From Hydrogenimonas sp. (lineage in GTDB: Bacteria; Campylobacterota; Campylobacteria; Campylobacterales; Hydrogenimonadaceae): 46,052 bases of DNA. Location of the stretch: assembly GCA_003978765.1 (NCBI GenBank), contig QNYO01000077.1, positions 1 to 46,052 of the forward strand, written 5' to 3'. The notes under the pieces are model-generated. The model was not told the origin of the DNA, made no database searches, and saw nothing but the letters and a program-made list of their open reading frames with translations. This document shows positions 9,815 to 19,865 of the stretch, piece after piece. Position 1 is the first letter of the stretch, and every line of letters starts with the position of its first letter. Both the position numbers and the translations under genes were made by a program.

Positions 9815-10679
9815 CTTTTTCAAAAAACTCTTTAGCCCTATCACAGCAACACTAAATTTCATTCAAAACTATTTTAAGGCGCTTAGTTTTATCATCATTC
9901 TTCTTATCCTCTTCTCTCCTGGTGGAACCCAATCGGTTCAAGCACCCAATCTTGCCTCTGTCCATCTTACAGGTCCCATTATAGATGCCAACAAAATTGT
10001 CAAAACACTTGATAAGTTGGGAGATGATAAGAAAATTAAAGGGGTTTTACTTGTGGTCAACTCACCAGGGGGTGCTGTCGCCCCTTCGGTAGAGATTGCT
10101 CTTGCTATTAAACGACTTAAAGAGAAGAAACCTGTCGTTGCCTATGCCGCTGGAACAATGGCAAGCGGTAGCTACTATGCTTCCATCTGGGCAAATAGAA
10201 TCGTCGCCAACCCTGCCGCGACAATTGGCTCGATTGGTGTCATTATGGAGGGAATGAACCTTCACGGCTTGCTTGATAAAGTGGGTGTTCAACCACAAGT
10301 GGTCAAAGCTGGTGCTTATAAAGAAGCAGGAACACCTTTTAGAGAGTGGACCGAGCAGGAGCGAAAAGCAATTCAAACCCATGTATTTGATATCTATCAA
10401 ATGTTTGTCAATGATGTTGCCAAAGCGCGCCATCTTGATCCAAACGACTATAAAAAGTTTGCTGATGCTCAAATCTTCATTGCTTACAAAGCCAAAGAGG
10501 TTGGGCTGATCGATGAGATTGGTTCGATTAAAGAGGCAAAAACACTTCTTAAAGAGTTAAGCGGTGTTCAAGAGGCACGATGGAAAGAGAAGAGCAAATG
10601 GGAGCAGTACATCGAAAGTTTTGCCCAAGAGTCCACCAAAACCCTTGTCAATCAACTAAAGGGGTGGGTCATCTATTAA
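9807..10679 (+). CDS. sppA: Signal peptide peptidase SppA (S49)
   Basis: LLVVNSPGGAVAPSVEI, AAGTMASGSYYAS, GSIGVIMEG. ATG at 9807 (MLNFFKKLF) preferred over the GTG at 9774. Confidence 0.92.
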   Translation: MLNFFKKLFSPITATLNFIQNYFKALSFIIILLILFSPGGTQSVQAPNLASVHLTGPIIDANKIVKTLDKLGDDKKIKGVLLVVNSPGGAVAPSVEIALAIKRLKEKKPVVAYAAGTMASGSYYASIWANRIVANPAATIGSIGVIMEGMNLHGLLDKVGVQPQVVKAGAYKEAGTPFREWTEQERKAIQTHVFDIYQMFVNDVAKARHLDPNDYKKFADAQIFIAYKAKEVGLIDEIGSIKEAKTLLKELSGVQEARWKEKSKWEQYIESFAQESTKTLVNQLKGWVIY

Positions 10680-10765
10680 GATCGACCCTCCTACCCTATT
10701 ATAATGACATGATTTTTAGACTACTAAAAAAGAACCTATGACCACTCATCTTTTAAAAAAATCTC

Positions 10766-11146
10766 TTATTGCCAAGTCCTACAACTTAGCGGATTTCCAC
10801 CTTCATCATACCCCCAACTTTTTATGATATGTGTCTTAGGATCAACAATTTCATAAAGCAAACATTTACCAATCCACTCCTTTTTCGGAGCATTTGGTAA
10901 AATTTCGCTCACATACCAATGAACAATTAAATTACCATCCTTGTCTTTTGTAACATGTGTAATGCCATACCCTGCGATTTCAAAATCTCCTCTGATGAAT
11001 TGACCGGAATTCTCAAACTTAAAAGGTTTTATAAGAGAAGTCTTTTTACCTACAAAACTATTTTCTATATCTACAAAATCTTTATGACCAACGCTACATC
11101 CATTTAAAAAGATGAACATCGTTATTGATAGCAAATAGTATCTCAT
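10766..11146 (-). CDS. Small lipoprotein, copy 1 of a tandem paralogous pair
   Basis: Lipobox FIFLNGCSVGHKD; C-terminus KTHIIKSWGYDEGGNPLSCRTWQ identical to the neighbouring ORF. Confidence 0.8.
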   Translation of the reverse strand: MRYYLLSITMFIFLNGCSVGHKDFVDIENSFVGKKTSLIKPFKFENSGQFIRGDFEIAGYGITHVTKDKDGNLIVHWYVSEILPNAPKKEWIGKCLLYEIVDPKTHIIKSWGYDEGGNPLSCRTWQ

Positions 11147-11187
11147 TCATACTTCCTCTTGATAGTTTTGTACAAAATATTTTCATT

Positions 11188-11193
11188 ATTATA
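11188..11193 (-). promoter_or_regulatory. Candidate -10 (TATAAT) upstream of lipoprotein copy 1
   Basis: ATTATA on the + strand, ~40 nt upstream of the start at 11146. Confidence 0.4.
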
Positions 11194-11222
11194 TGGCTTA
11201 AAATCACCGATACGAAAATCTC

Positions 11223-11615
11223 TTATTGCCAAGTCCTGCAACTTAGCGGATTTCCACCCTCATCATATCCCCAACTTTTTATGATATGAGTTTTAGGATC
11301 AACAACCAAATATATTTTACATTTTCCTATCCACTCTTTTTTTCCTGTAAAGTTTGGCAAAATTTCAGAATCAAAATAGTGATAAACTAAATTCCCATCT
11401 TTATCTTTTGTAATATGTGTCAAGCCTTCCCCTACTATCCAAAAATCCCCTCTTTGTAATTTACCAGCATCTTTATATCTATATGGTTTAACGGGTAAGG
11501 GACCTTTTATTTTTGCACCTATCTGATTATCCATATCATTTTTCCAGTCTTTATGACCAACACTGCATCCATTTAAAAAAATAAATATTGCTATTGAGAA
11601 TAAATAGTACCTCAT
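11223..11615 (-). CDS. Small lipoprotein, copy 2 of a tandem paralogous pair
   Basis: MRYYLFSIAIFIFLNGCSVGHKD lipobox; paralogous to 10766..11146. Confidence 0.8.
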   Translation of the reverse strand: MRYYLFSIAIFIFLNGCSVGHKDWKNDMDNQIGAKIKGPLPVKPYRYKDAGKLQRGDFWIVGEGLTHITKDKDGNLVYHYFDSEILPNFTGKKEWIGKCKIYLVVDPKTHIIKSWGYDEGGNPLSCRTWQ

Positions 11616-11658
11616 TTCATATTCCTTTAACTACGAAGTCAGCAATACAACCCTCTTT

Positions 11659-12003
11659 TCAAGAGTTTTTCCCCTCAAATACCTCTTTAATAGGTGCGAT
11701 AAATGCTAATAAAATATCTACAAAAAATAGAATCGAAAAGGTTACAAGAAAGCTCATGAAAACAGAAAAACCCTTCTCTAAAAACATCCCAAACAGATAG
11801 AAAAAGAGAAATGGGTATATCAAATAGTGATAAACCACTACAACGTAATAATATACCTTATTGATCTGAATAACATAGTTTTTATTTTGAGCTGTCTTAA
11901 TAAGATGACTACCAAACCATAGTGCAAAAAGGATTTTTAGAGTCAAAGTCGAAAACTTCATGTTCATTTTTTGTCTCATGATGGTGTTAAAGAAGATCTC
12001 CAA
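11659..12003 (-). CDS. Hypothetical integral membrane protein
   Basis: ORF with several hydrophobic segments; no recognised family. Confidence 0.55.
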   Translation of the reverse strand: MEIFFNTIMRQKMNMKFSTLTLKILFALWFGSHLIKTAQNKNYVIQINKVYYYVVVVYHYLIYPFLFFYLFGMFLEKGFSVFMSFLVTFSILFFVDILLAFIAPIKEVFEGKNS

Positions 12004-12023
12004 TAGCCTTAAAAGGCTATTGG
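12000..12023 (-). terminator. Stem-loop downstream of the large lipoprotein gene
   Basis: Inverted repeat CCAATAGCCTT / AAGGCTATTGG just 3' of the stop at 12036; weak U-tract. Confidence 0.6.
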
Positions 12024-12035
12024 ATTAAAGTAGGA

Positions 12036-15000
12036 CTAAAGGTTAAATGGGAAATCTGATGGTTTAGAGAGATACCAGATGATATCTACACCTGTACGAT
12101 CAAGTGTACCATCTTGACCAATATCATCATCACTAACCAAATACCAAGCTACGCTATCTTGATTGTTAAGTGTAAACCATTTATAGCTATCTGATGTTTC
12201 CGCTCTTACTTTACCATCAATAATGCTATAAGGAATAGAAAAGGTAGTATCTTCTCGTAGAGTTCCATCACTGTTGTACCAAACCTCATGCCGTGTGGCA
12301 TCTGTAGCAGTTAATGTCATTTTTGCATAACCATATCCACCACCATCTTCACTCATCTTTTCATAAAAGGTTTGACCATCAAGCATCTCTGAAGTTATAT
12401 GAATATACCCAGTACTATTACAACGGTTATTCAAATCCTCTTCTGCTACTTTTTCATCAAGATATATGATATCTCCATTTGTAAACCGTATATAGTCCTC
12501 ACCCTGTTCTTCAATAGAAAAAGTCACATTACGCTCTGAAGAGCTAAGTAAGAGGTCCATAGCCTCTACACGATAACCCCATATCGTTTCATAATTTTGT
12601 CCATTCTCTACCCAGCTGTCAGATAGTTTTCCATCCCATCCAAAAACAAGTTTTTCAATATGGTTATTGATGTAGAGTTGTCCATTCTCTTCATAGCTAT
12701 CACAGACAGGTGCATAATAGGTTTTACCAGCAAAGATTTCATCGGCAATCACGATATCTGTCGTATTCATATCTGTACTGAAGTTACTATCTAAAAGAGT
12801 CTCATTACTATCAAGAGAAACAACCTTTTGATAGTTTTTCTCTATATAACTTACAAGAGCATTGAAGGCAATTTCATTGTAAGATGTCCATGTTGCAGTC
12901 ATACCTGCTGGCTCCATATCCCCTTCCCAAACAGAACCATCATAGATTGCAAAGATAGGGTATTCAATATTTCCATCTCCTCGATCATAATAGGTCTTAC
13001 TCTTTGGCTTAACGATAAGAAGCTGTTGATCATTCGTCATTTCAATAGACCACCAACCAGCATTCTCATCAACAATACTTACCGAACCATCAGTATTTCG
13101 TTGAACTTCGACAAGTGTTCCATCTAAAGCAGTATCATCACAAATATAGCTACCACTACTATCTTTTACAAACGTCCCATCAAGATTACGAATCGGTGCA
13201 AAAGCGATACCACCATCAGAGTTTCCATGGAACCAATGGATACCACACTGATTCTGAATCAAGTCAGAAAATGATGTCATATCTGTCTTTGGATTCCAAA
13301 GATAATACTGCTTGACAAGAGTTGTATATCTATTCTTATACATCATCGCTCCAGTAGGCATAAGAACAGCTATCTCAGGACCATCAGTCTCTGTTTCCAT
13401 AAATGTAGTATTACCAATATTGACTACCTCATCAATACCAATAACAAATCGACCATCTATTGTAGCTGAACCATCACCATTTAACACATACGTCTCTTCA
13501 TGATCTGACTCTTTGACCCATCCACCTTCTGTAAGGAGATAGTGATTAGGTATCACTTCAACCCATGCACCATTTTCGAGATTGAATATAAACTCTTTCG
13601 ATATAACTTTCCCTCCTTCAAGAGTATGAAGATCTTTATTGATTTGGATACTACTATTCTCTTTTCTCATCTCAAAACTATAAAAAGTCATTGCCTCACT
13701 AATTGAAATAGAAGATGAAATATCTGCAAGACCTGTACTTTCACTTATATTATCTTCAATATCAGTACTGCTACTATATGGTAGTGTTCCCTCAGCACAT
13801 TGGACAGCAGGTGCATGCTGTGCCTCTTCCTCTGTCATATAGAGTGTTCCTAAAGCACCATTTTGATCAATAAATGTCAAAGAACTATCAGTATACTTTT
13901 GTAACTCTAAACAGATACTACCACTGCAGACTTGATGACCATCAATATCATACACGCCATTGATTGTGGTCCCATTTGCTTCAACAACTGTTACCGTATT
14001 GTTATCACCAAAAATAGCTTTTTCAATCCATTCAACATCACCATTTTCACAGTGTAAATAGAGTGTTTTTCCTACCAAAAGTGCTTGTAAATCAGTATCT
14101 GTATAGACCACAGATCCTTCTGCTGTATTCCCTGTCTCTTGAGCAGTATCATTAACTGGATTTTCAATTGTAACATCTTCACTACTATCAGTAGTACTCT
14201 CTCCTAATGTATTTTGCACCGTTCTTAGAATATCATTAAAAGCAATCTCATTAAAATCGAGCGTATCAGAGAGATCAAACGACTCCATCGCTTTATGATA
14301 CTCTCCACGATAGACAATGCCATCTTTTACAGTAAAGAGTTGTGTCGATTCATCATCCACATTATCTACCACAATCGCCAAAGCATCGCTTCCAGGTAGC
14401 TGAATAACACGCCATTGACCATCAATACCAACAATTTCATCTCCATTTGTGGTAGCCATAACTCGTACCAAGTTACCACTATCGCCTGCTTTCAACGTAC
14501 CATCAAACGGTTTTTCAAAAGCCAGACCACCATATGTATCACCCATAAACCAATGTCCACCACTCTGTCCTGTGATGAAGTCTTCTAAAGTTTTATAATA
14601 GTCACCGTAGCTATCTCCCATATTGCCATGGGTCAACTCTTTTTGATAGATACGATAACTCTCTTGCTCTTTAAAAGCTAAAAGATAGGCTTCTGCCCCC
14701 TCATTGAATGTTACAGGTGTATCACCTGGGACTTTTTCATTAATCTCCTCAATTAAATCTTTATCATCCTCCGCAGGATGAGCAAGATCAATCTTTTTCA
14801 CAATCATCACTTCCGTTTGGTCAACAGTCAATAAACTCTTATCATCAGATAACTGATACGATGTGAGATTCTCTTCAGGTACCCATGAACCATCTACCAA
14901 AACAAATGCATCTGGATTGGTACTATTAACTTCAACCAAACCACTTTGGGAGAGTTCTACTCTTTTCACATCAAAGAGTCCCTCAGGCTTTAAAGAGTAA

Positions 15001-16262
15001 GAGGTATAGCCATTATCCTCAAATTCATAAAAAGTGACTGGTACATTAAAAGGAATGGTCTCTGCAGTAGCGAGTGTTTCAACTTTATCAGCCTCTGTTT
15101 CATAACGCTTCAAAGCGAGTTCAAAATCTGTGCCAACCTTCTGAACCACAGGGTCACTGGAGTTTTTCAGTGCAATAATCTCTTCTTCAATCGATAAAAA
15201 GTGTCTATCACTCATTCCTGCAGCTGCCAAACTCTCTTGAATTTGAATCGCCATACTATCAATATCACTACCTGTATAGTGAACCATATCAAGAATATCG
15301 TAAGCATGCTCAAGGAGCGGGTTGATATCTGCAATATCTGCTTCAATCTCTTCAAATGAGTAATCACCTTCTATAACATCTTTGACAATCTTATCTTGAA
15401 TCGTATTAATGGTAGTACCAATCACAGCTGTATCATTATACTCTTCAGAGTCTATAAGTTCTTCAATCTTTGTAGAAATTGCAATCACACTTGAATTGAT
15501 ATCTTGACCCAAATCATACGTTTCAACCAGTGTCTCAAATGTCGCATTCAGATCAACACTATCACCCTCTGCCGTCTCTGCAACTTCAGCCAATTTCTCA
15601 TAAAGATCTTCAACCAACTCTTTCTCATCAACTGTGGTATTTGTATCTTTCTGCTTTAAAGCTTTTGCCAAAACCTCAACACTCTTTTGAACCTGTAGTG
15701 CAGCTTTTAATAGTTGCGGATCTTTTTGAGCCTCTTCCACAGGGTCTGCACTCAAATTTGTATCAGCTGGTAAGTTCAAAACCTTTTTAACTAAAACCTC
15801 TGCCTCTGTTGGACTCTTTCCCTTTGCCACCATAGATTCAACCATCGTCGTGACAGGTGTAATATTAATAACAGTTTGAGCTTCATTGAAAGGTGCTTTT
15901 AACTTACCTGTAAAATCGAGACGCGTATCGGAGTCATATCCACTATAAACCAAAAGGGGTGCTGTGGTATAGTTTGCATCCGCTTGCTGTTCTGGAGTGA
16001 TTGTAAGAGTAAAGGAGCCATTGAGATCTGTCGAAGTTGCTGGTTCCTTATCAAGTTGACAATAGCCATCTCTATTTAAATCCAAACAGACTGTCGCATA
16101 GACAAGATAACCATCTACAGCCTTACCTGTTATCGTCGTCGATTTTGGCTCAACTGTTGGATCTGTAGTAGAGTCACCACTACCTCCACCACATCCTGTC
16201 AAACCTAATACAATAGCTGTTGCTATTGACATCATCGATTTTTTAGGAAAAAATTGTTTCAT
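12036..16262 (-). CDS. Large modular lipoprotein (~1408 aa)
   Basis: Start at MKQFFPKKS (16262) with upstream AGGAG; lipobox LTGCGGG; N-terminal ITGKAVDGYLVYATVCLDLNRDGYC domain; internal repeats with HWF-G-GG-AF and NEIAFN motifs. Confidence 0.88.
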   Translation of the reverse strand: MKQFFPKKSMMSIATAIVLGLTGCGGGSGDSTTDPTVEPKSTTITGKAVDGYLVYATVCLDLNRDGYCQLDKEPATSTDLNGSFTLTITPEQQADANYTTAPLLVYSGYDSDTRLDFTGKLKAPFNEAQTVINITPVTTMVESMVAKGKSPTEAEVLVKKVLNLPADTNLSADPVEEAQKDPQLLKAALQVQKSVEVLAKALKQKDTNTTVDEKELVEDLYEKLAEVAETAEGDSVDLNATFETLVETYDLGQDINSSVIAISTKIEELIDSEEYNDTAVIGTTINTIQDKIVKDVIEGDYSFEEIEADIADINPLLEHAYDILDMVHYTGSDIDSMAIQIQESLAAAGMSDRHFLSIEEEIIALKNSSDPVVQKVGTDFELALKRYETEADKVETLATAETIPFNVPVTFYEFEDNGYTSYSLKPEGLFDVKRVELSQSGLVEVNSTNPDAFVLVDGSWVPEENLTSYQLSDDKSLLTVDQTEVMIVKKIDLAHPAEDDKDLIEEINEKVPGDTPVTFNEGAEAYLLAFKEQESYRIYQKELTHGNMGDSYGDYYKTLEDFITGQSGGHWFMGDTYGGLAFEKPFDGTLKAGDSGNLVRVMATTNGDEIVGIDGQWRVIQLPGSDALAIVVDNVDDESTQLFTVKDGIVYRGEYHKAMESFDLSDTLDFNEIAFNDILRTVQNTLGESTTDSSEDVTIENPVNDTAQETGNTAEGSVVYTDTDLQALLVGKTLYLHCENGDVEWIEKAIFGDNNTVTVVEANGTTINGVYDIDGHQVCSGSICLELQKYTDSSLTFIDQNGALGTLYMTEEEAQHAPAVQCAEGTLPYSSSTDIEDNISESTGLADISSSISISEAMTFYSFEMRKENSSIQINKDLHTLEGGKVISKEFIFNLENGAWVEVIPNHYLLTEGGWVKESDHEETYVLNGDGSATIDGRFVIGIDEVVNIGNTTFMETETDGPEIAVLMPTGAMMYKNRYTTLVKQYYLWNPKTDMTSFSDLIQNQCGIHWFHGNSDGGIAFAPIRNLDGTFVKDSSGSYICDDTALDGTLVEVQRNTDGSVSIVDENAGWWSIEMTNDQQLLIVKPKSKTYYDRGDGNIEYPIFAIYDGSVWEGDMEPAGMTATWTSYNEIAFNALVSYIEKNYQKVVSLDSNETLLDSNFSTDMNTTDIVIADEIFAGKTYYAPVCDSYEENGQLYINNHIEKLVFGWDGKLSDSWVENGQNYETIWGYRVEAMDLLLSSSERNVTFSIEEQGEDYIRFTNGDIIYLDEKVAEEDLNNRCNSTGYIHITSEMLDGQTFYEKMSEDGGGYGYAKMTLTATDATRHEVWYNSDGTLREDTTFSIPYSIIDGKVRAETSDSYKWFTLNNQDSVAWYLVSDDDIGQDGTLDRTGVDIIWYLSKPSDFPFNL

Positions 16263-16408
16263 TAAAGCTCCTTTACTTTTCAATCAGCTTCTTTGCAAGA
16301 GAATTATCTCACAGACAGATTACAAATCAGATTCCTTTAAAAGAGTCAAAGGGTATTATATTAATCGGTTATTTCAAATATTTGTTAAAGAGAGTTGTGC
16401 AGAAAAAG

Positions 16409-16434
16409 TATGAAGCGGAAAGATCCGCTTCATA
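16409..16434 (-). terminator. Intrinsic terminator of the RRM gene
   Basis: TATGAAGCGGA / TCCGCTTCATA 11-bp stem with AAGA loop, followed on the minus strand by CTTTTTCTG. Confidence 0.8.
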
Positions 16435-16439
16435 GAAGA

Positions 16440-16718
16440 TTAAAATCTATTATAATCGCCTCTTGGCTGGCGTGGTTCACGAGGACGTGCTTCATTAACA
16501 CGAAGACTACGCCCAGCAACCTCTTTACCATTAAGTGCTTCGATCGCATCATTAGCGGCATTGTCATCTGGCATTTCGACAAAACCAAAACCTTTTGATC
16601 GACCAGTCTCTCTATCATTAATAATACGTGCGCTGCTTACTTCGCCAAACTCTTCAAAAACTTCTCTCAGTTCACCATCATCCATTCTGTAAGATAGGTT
16701 GCCAACGTAGATATTCAT
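16440..16718 (-). CDS. RRM-domain RNA-binding protein
   Basis: RNP2 NIYVGNLSY and RNP1 RSKGFGFVEM; short Arg-rich tail (RPREPRQPRGDYNRF). Confidence 0.93.
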   Translation of the reverse strand: MNIYVGNLSYRMDDGELREVFEEFGEVSSARIINDRETGRSKGFGFVEMPDDNAANDAIEALNGKEVAGRSLRVNEARPREPRQPRGDYNRF

Positions 16719-16787
16719 TCTACTTCTCCAAATAAAAACTCTTCCGAATCACAAAAAATTTCATATTTTTTATAAAACGGATACAAC

Positions 16788-16793
16788 ACTATA
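16788..16793 (-). promoter_or_regulatory. Candidate extended -10 (GGTATAGT) for the RRM gene
   Basis: Minus-strand ATGGTATAGTGTTG ~70 nt upstream of the start codon. Confidence 0.4.
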
Positions 16794-16871
16794 CCATAAA
16801 GTTGGTTACAGGATTGTCTCAAAAAGATCTTTTATGCCGTATGGTAGAAATTTCAACGAAGTGTTACCGAA

Positions 16872-18131
16872 TCAACCATCAATGGGACGAATCGTATCAA
16901 TCACAGCTTCAGCAATCCATTTATCATCTTCCAAATATACGCGATCACTAACCTTCACCTGCTCCAACTGGGTCACTTTACCACCCTTTAGAAGTTGAAC
17001 ATAACCAGGGCGTAGTTGACGCACTGGATTGAGTGTCAAAAGTTGTGCATGAAGTCCATTGATCTCTCTTTGCTTCTGCTCTAAAACTCTTGCTTCTGTC
17101 AGTGATAGTTGTCGATGTAGTGGTGCAAGCTCTTCACCTTTTTGACGAATCAAGCGGTGCATCTGCGCCTGTAACTGTGTTTGCAACTGCTGAACATGTT
17201 GCAACTGCATCGCAACCCTTTTACTAATGGCATGCTGTTCAAGCTGACTCTGCATCTGCTGAAGTTGCTGACCTTTGAGCAAAAGAATTTGGCGCATACG
17301 TGCTTCCATCCGCTCCATCATCTCATCAAGAGCATAAAGCATCTCAATCTTATCGGGTAAAATCTGCTCCATCGCTGCACTCGGCGTTGGCGCACGCATA
17401 TCGGCAACAAAATCACTAATCAATGTATCGACCTCATGTCCAACAGCCGAAACAACAGGGGTATGGCATGCCACAATTGCACGGGCAACAACCTCTTCAT
17501 TAAATGCCCACAAATCCTCCAAACTTCCACCGCCACGCCCCACAATCATGACATCAGCACACAACCGATCCGCATAGGCGATATGGTGTGCAATCTCTTG
17601 TGCCGCTTCTGCCCCCTGTACCAGTGTGTCAATGAGAGTAATTTTAAGCAGTGGCCATCGTTTGGTTGCGACACGGATCATATCCTGTATAGCAGCACCC
17701 GTTTTTGAGGTGACAATCACAATATGACGAACTCTTTTGGGAATCGGTTTTTTACGCTGAGAATCAAAAAGCCCTTCGGCTTGCAATCTTTTTTTGAGCT
17801 GTTCAAAGGCAACAGAGAGTGCACCAGCTCCGTACGGTTCAGCCGTCTGTACCATCATCTGATAGTTACCACGCGGTACATAGACAGTAATCGCCCCACC
17901 TAAAACAACATGCTGACCCGCTTCAAGTCGAAAACGGAGTCGTCTTGCATTGGAGCGAAACATCACACACGAAAGGGCACTCTTTTCATCTTTGATGGTA
18001 AAGTAGATATGACCACTCGTATGGTAGGTAACTTGCGAAATCTCCCCTTCGACCCGAATCTGAATAAAGGTCGATTCAAGCAGTGACTTAATCTGCTCAT
18101 TTAGTTGGGAGACAGTGACGGTATGACTCAT
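16872..18131 (-). CDS. xseA: Exodeoxyribonuclease VII large subunit
   Basis: VEGEISQVTYHTSGHIYFTIKDEKSALSCVMFR; GRGGGSLEDLWAFNEE; SAVGHEVD. Confidence 0.95.
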   Translation of the reverse strand: MSHTVTVSQLNEQIKSLLESTFIQIRVEGEISQVTYHTSGHIYFTIKDEKSALSCVMFRSNARRLRFRLEAGQHVVLGGAITVYVPRGNYQMMVQTAEPYGAGALSVAFEQLKKRLQAEGLFDSQRKKPIPKRVRHIVIVTSKTGAAIQDMIRVATKRWPLLKITLIDTLVQGAEAAQEIAHHIAYADRLCADVMIVGRGGGSLEDLWAFNEEVVARAIVACHTPVVSAVGHEVDTLISDFVADMRAPTPSAAMEQILPDKIEMLYALDEMMERMEARMRQILLLKGQQLQQMQSQLEQHAISKRVAMQLQHVQQLQTQLQAQMHRLIRQKGEELAPLHRQLSLTEARVLEQKQREINGLHAQLLTLNPVRQLRPGYVQLLKGGKVTQLEQVKVSDRVYLEDDKWIAEAVIDTIRPIDG

Positions 18132-18139
18132 GGACTGAT

Positions 18140-18856
18140 CTACTTTTTAGCAATCAAAAGTGTCGAAATTCCCATCGAAAAGCCTTGTGTATATTGCATA
18201 GTAAAGCCAGCATTCTCAAGCTCTTTTTGAAGCATCTCTGTCGTTAAAAACCCTTCAATTGAGTCGGGAAGATAGCGATACGCCTCATAGTTTCGACTCA
18301 CCAAGCCACCAAGTGTAGGTAGAACCTTATGCATATAAAAATCGACAATCTTACCTTTTAAACCACTCTTGTCACGCTTGGTAAACTCTAAAATCACTAC
18401 CATACCGCCTGGTTTGAGTACCCGATAAAATTCATGAATCGCCTCTTGACGATCAACCACATTGCGGATACCGTAGCTAATAGAGAGAATATCGGCGGTA
18501 TTCTCTTCTATCGGCATATCCTGTGCTTTGGCGACGATAAAATCGGCATAATCCACCTTCTCTTTGGCAACTTTAAGCATCCCTTCTGATGGATCGACAC
18601 CAATAAAACGCTTGAAACTCACACCAGCCGCTTCACCCCGATCTCTCCACCACTGAAGCATATCGCCTGTACCACATGCAACATCGAGTACCGTCAAATC
18701 TCTGTTACGATCAAGGAGTTCAAGCGTCTTATCACACCCTCTTTTTCGCCATGACTTATCGATCCCCATACTCAATACCCGATTGGTCACATCATAGGTC
18801 GATGCGATCTCATCAAACATTGAGACAATCTTCTCTTGTTTTTGATTCTTATCCAT
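18140..18856 (-). CDS. ubiE: Demethylmenaquinone/ubiquinone methyltransferase
   Basis: MFDEIASTYDVTNRVLSMGIDKSWR; DVACGTGDM; SYGIRNV. Confidence 0.95.
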   Translation of the reverse strand: MDKNQKQEKIVSMFDEIASTYDVTNRVLSMGIDKSWRKRGCDKTLELLDRNRDLTVLDVACGTGDMLQWWRDRGEAAGVSFKRFIGVDPSEGMLKVAKEKVDYADFIVAKAQDMPIEENTADILSISYGIRNVVDRQEAIHEFYRVLKPGGMVVILEFTKRDKSGLKGKIVDFYMHKVLPTLGGLVSRNYEAYRYLPDSIEGFLTTEMLQKELENAGFTMQYTQGFSMGISTLLIAKK

Positions 18857-19865
18857 GATTCACCTTCAACCATAACATCGCATCACGATCCATACGTGCC
18901 TGATGCAGAAGCTCAAAATTTTTCTTGCCATTATAACAGGTTCCCTCTTTAATAAATGGTGCGACAAAAAGTACCATCCAATCGATCACATTCTGCAGTG
19001 CCTCTAATGTACCTGCCCCACCTTCCACCATAATCAAACCACGTTGCGGTAACGTATCGATCGAGTCGATCCATGAAACCTTGCGATTGGGTACTTGAAA
19101 GAGTGGAATCGTTGGATCAATAGTATCAGGATCGTGGGTCAAAATCGCGATATTGGGTGCTTTGCTACCAATCAGACGACTATCAAGTGTTGGGCGATCG
19201 ATACGTACGGTATTACCACCAATGACTAAAAGATCGAGCCGACTGCGTACCTGATGCACCCATTCTCTGGAGCGTTTGCAGCTAATAACCCCTCCATCAA
19301 TTACCCCATTCATCGTCTGTGCCAACTTGAAAAAGATAAAACGACCACTTTGCCACTTAACAAAAGGCTCAAGGAGTAGATTGCATGCCTTGCTTTCAAC
19401 ACCTTGAATCACCTCTATTCCAACACGCTTCAAGCGTTCAGCACCCCCAGAAGCTTTGGGGTTGGGATCCATCGCACCAATCACGACCCGCTTAAACCCA
19501 AGTGCTGCAATCAAATCGGCACAGGCAGGTGTTTTTCCCGTATGACTACATGGTTCAAGGGTTACATAGATCGTTGCTTGAGAGAAGAGTGAACCTGCTC
19601 GTTTGACAAGTTCATGATGAAGTCGATGAGCATCGTCACATTCGGCAAGTTCACAATCACCACTCAACTGAACATAGGCATCACGAATCGCTAAAACTTC
19701 AGCATGAGCACGCCCTGCTTGCTTATGTGCATTAACAGCAAGTAGTTCTCCATGCCCAGAGACAACAGCAGCACCAACAGCAGGATTGGGGTAAGTAAGA
19801 AGTTGATAGTTCCACGCCTCATCTATTGCAAGGCGCATGAAAAAGGAGTGGTTCTCTGTTACCAT
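18849..19865 (-). CDS. ribD: Riboflavin biosynthesis deaminase/reductase RibD
   Basis: Deaminase HAEVLAIRDA and YVTLEPCSHTGKTPACADLI, followed by a RibD C-terminal reductase domain. Confidence 0.92.
   Translation of the reverse strand: MVTENHSFFMRLAIDEAWNYQLLTYPNPAVGAAVVSGHGELLAVNAHKQAGRAHAEVLAIRDAYVQLSGDCELAECDDAHRLHHELVKRAGSLFSQATIYVTLEPCSHTGKTPACADLIAALGFKRVVIGAMDPNPKASGGAERLKRVGIEVIQGVESKACNLLLEPFVKWQSGRFIFFKLAQTMNGVIDGGVISCKRSREWVHQVRSRLDLLVIGGNTVRIDRPTLDSRLIGSKAPNIAILTHDPDTIDPTIPLFQVPNRKVSWIDSIDTLPQRGLIMVEGGAGTLEALQNVIDWMVLFVAPFIKEGTCYNGKKNFELLHQARMDRDAMLWLKVNHG

Noticed and set aside
12828-13503. Plus-strand ORFs opposite the large lipoprotein
   Set aside because: Shadow ORFs; the minus frame carries a coherent signal peptide and repeated domains.
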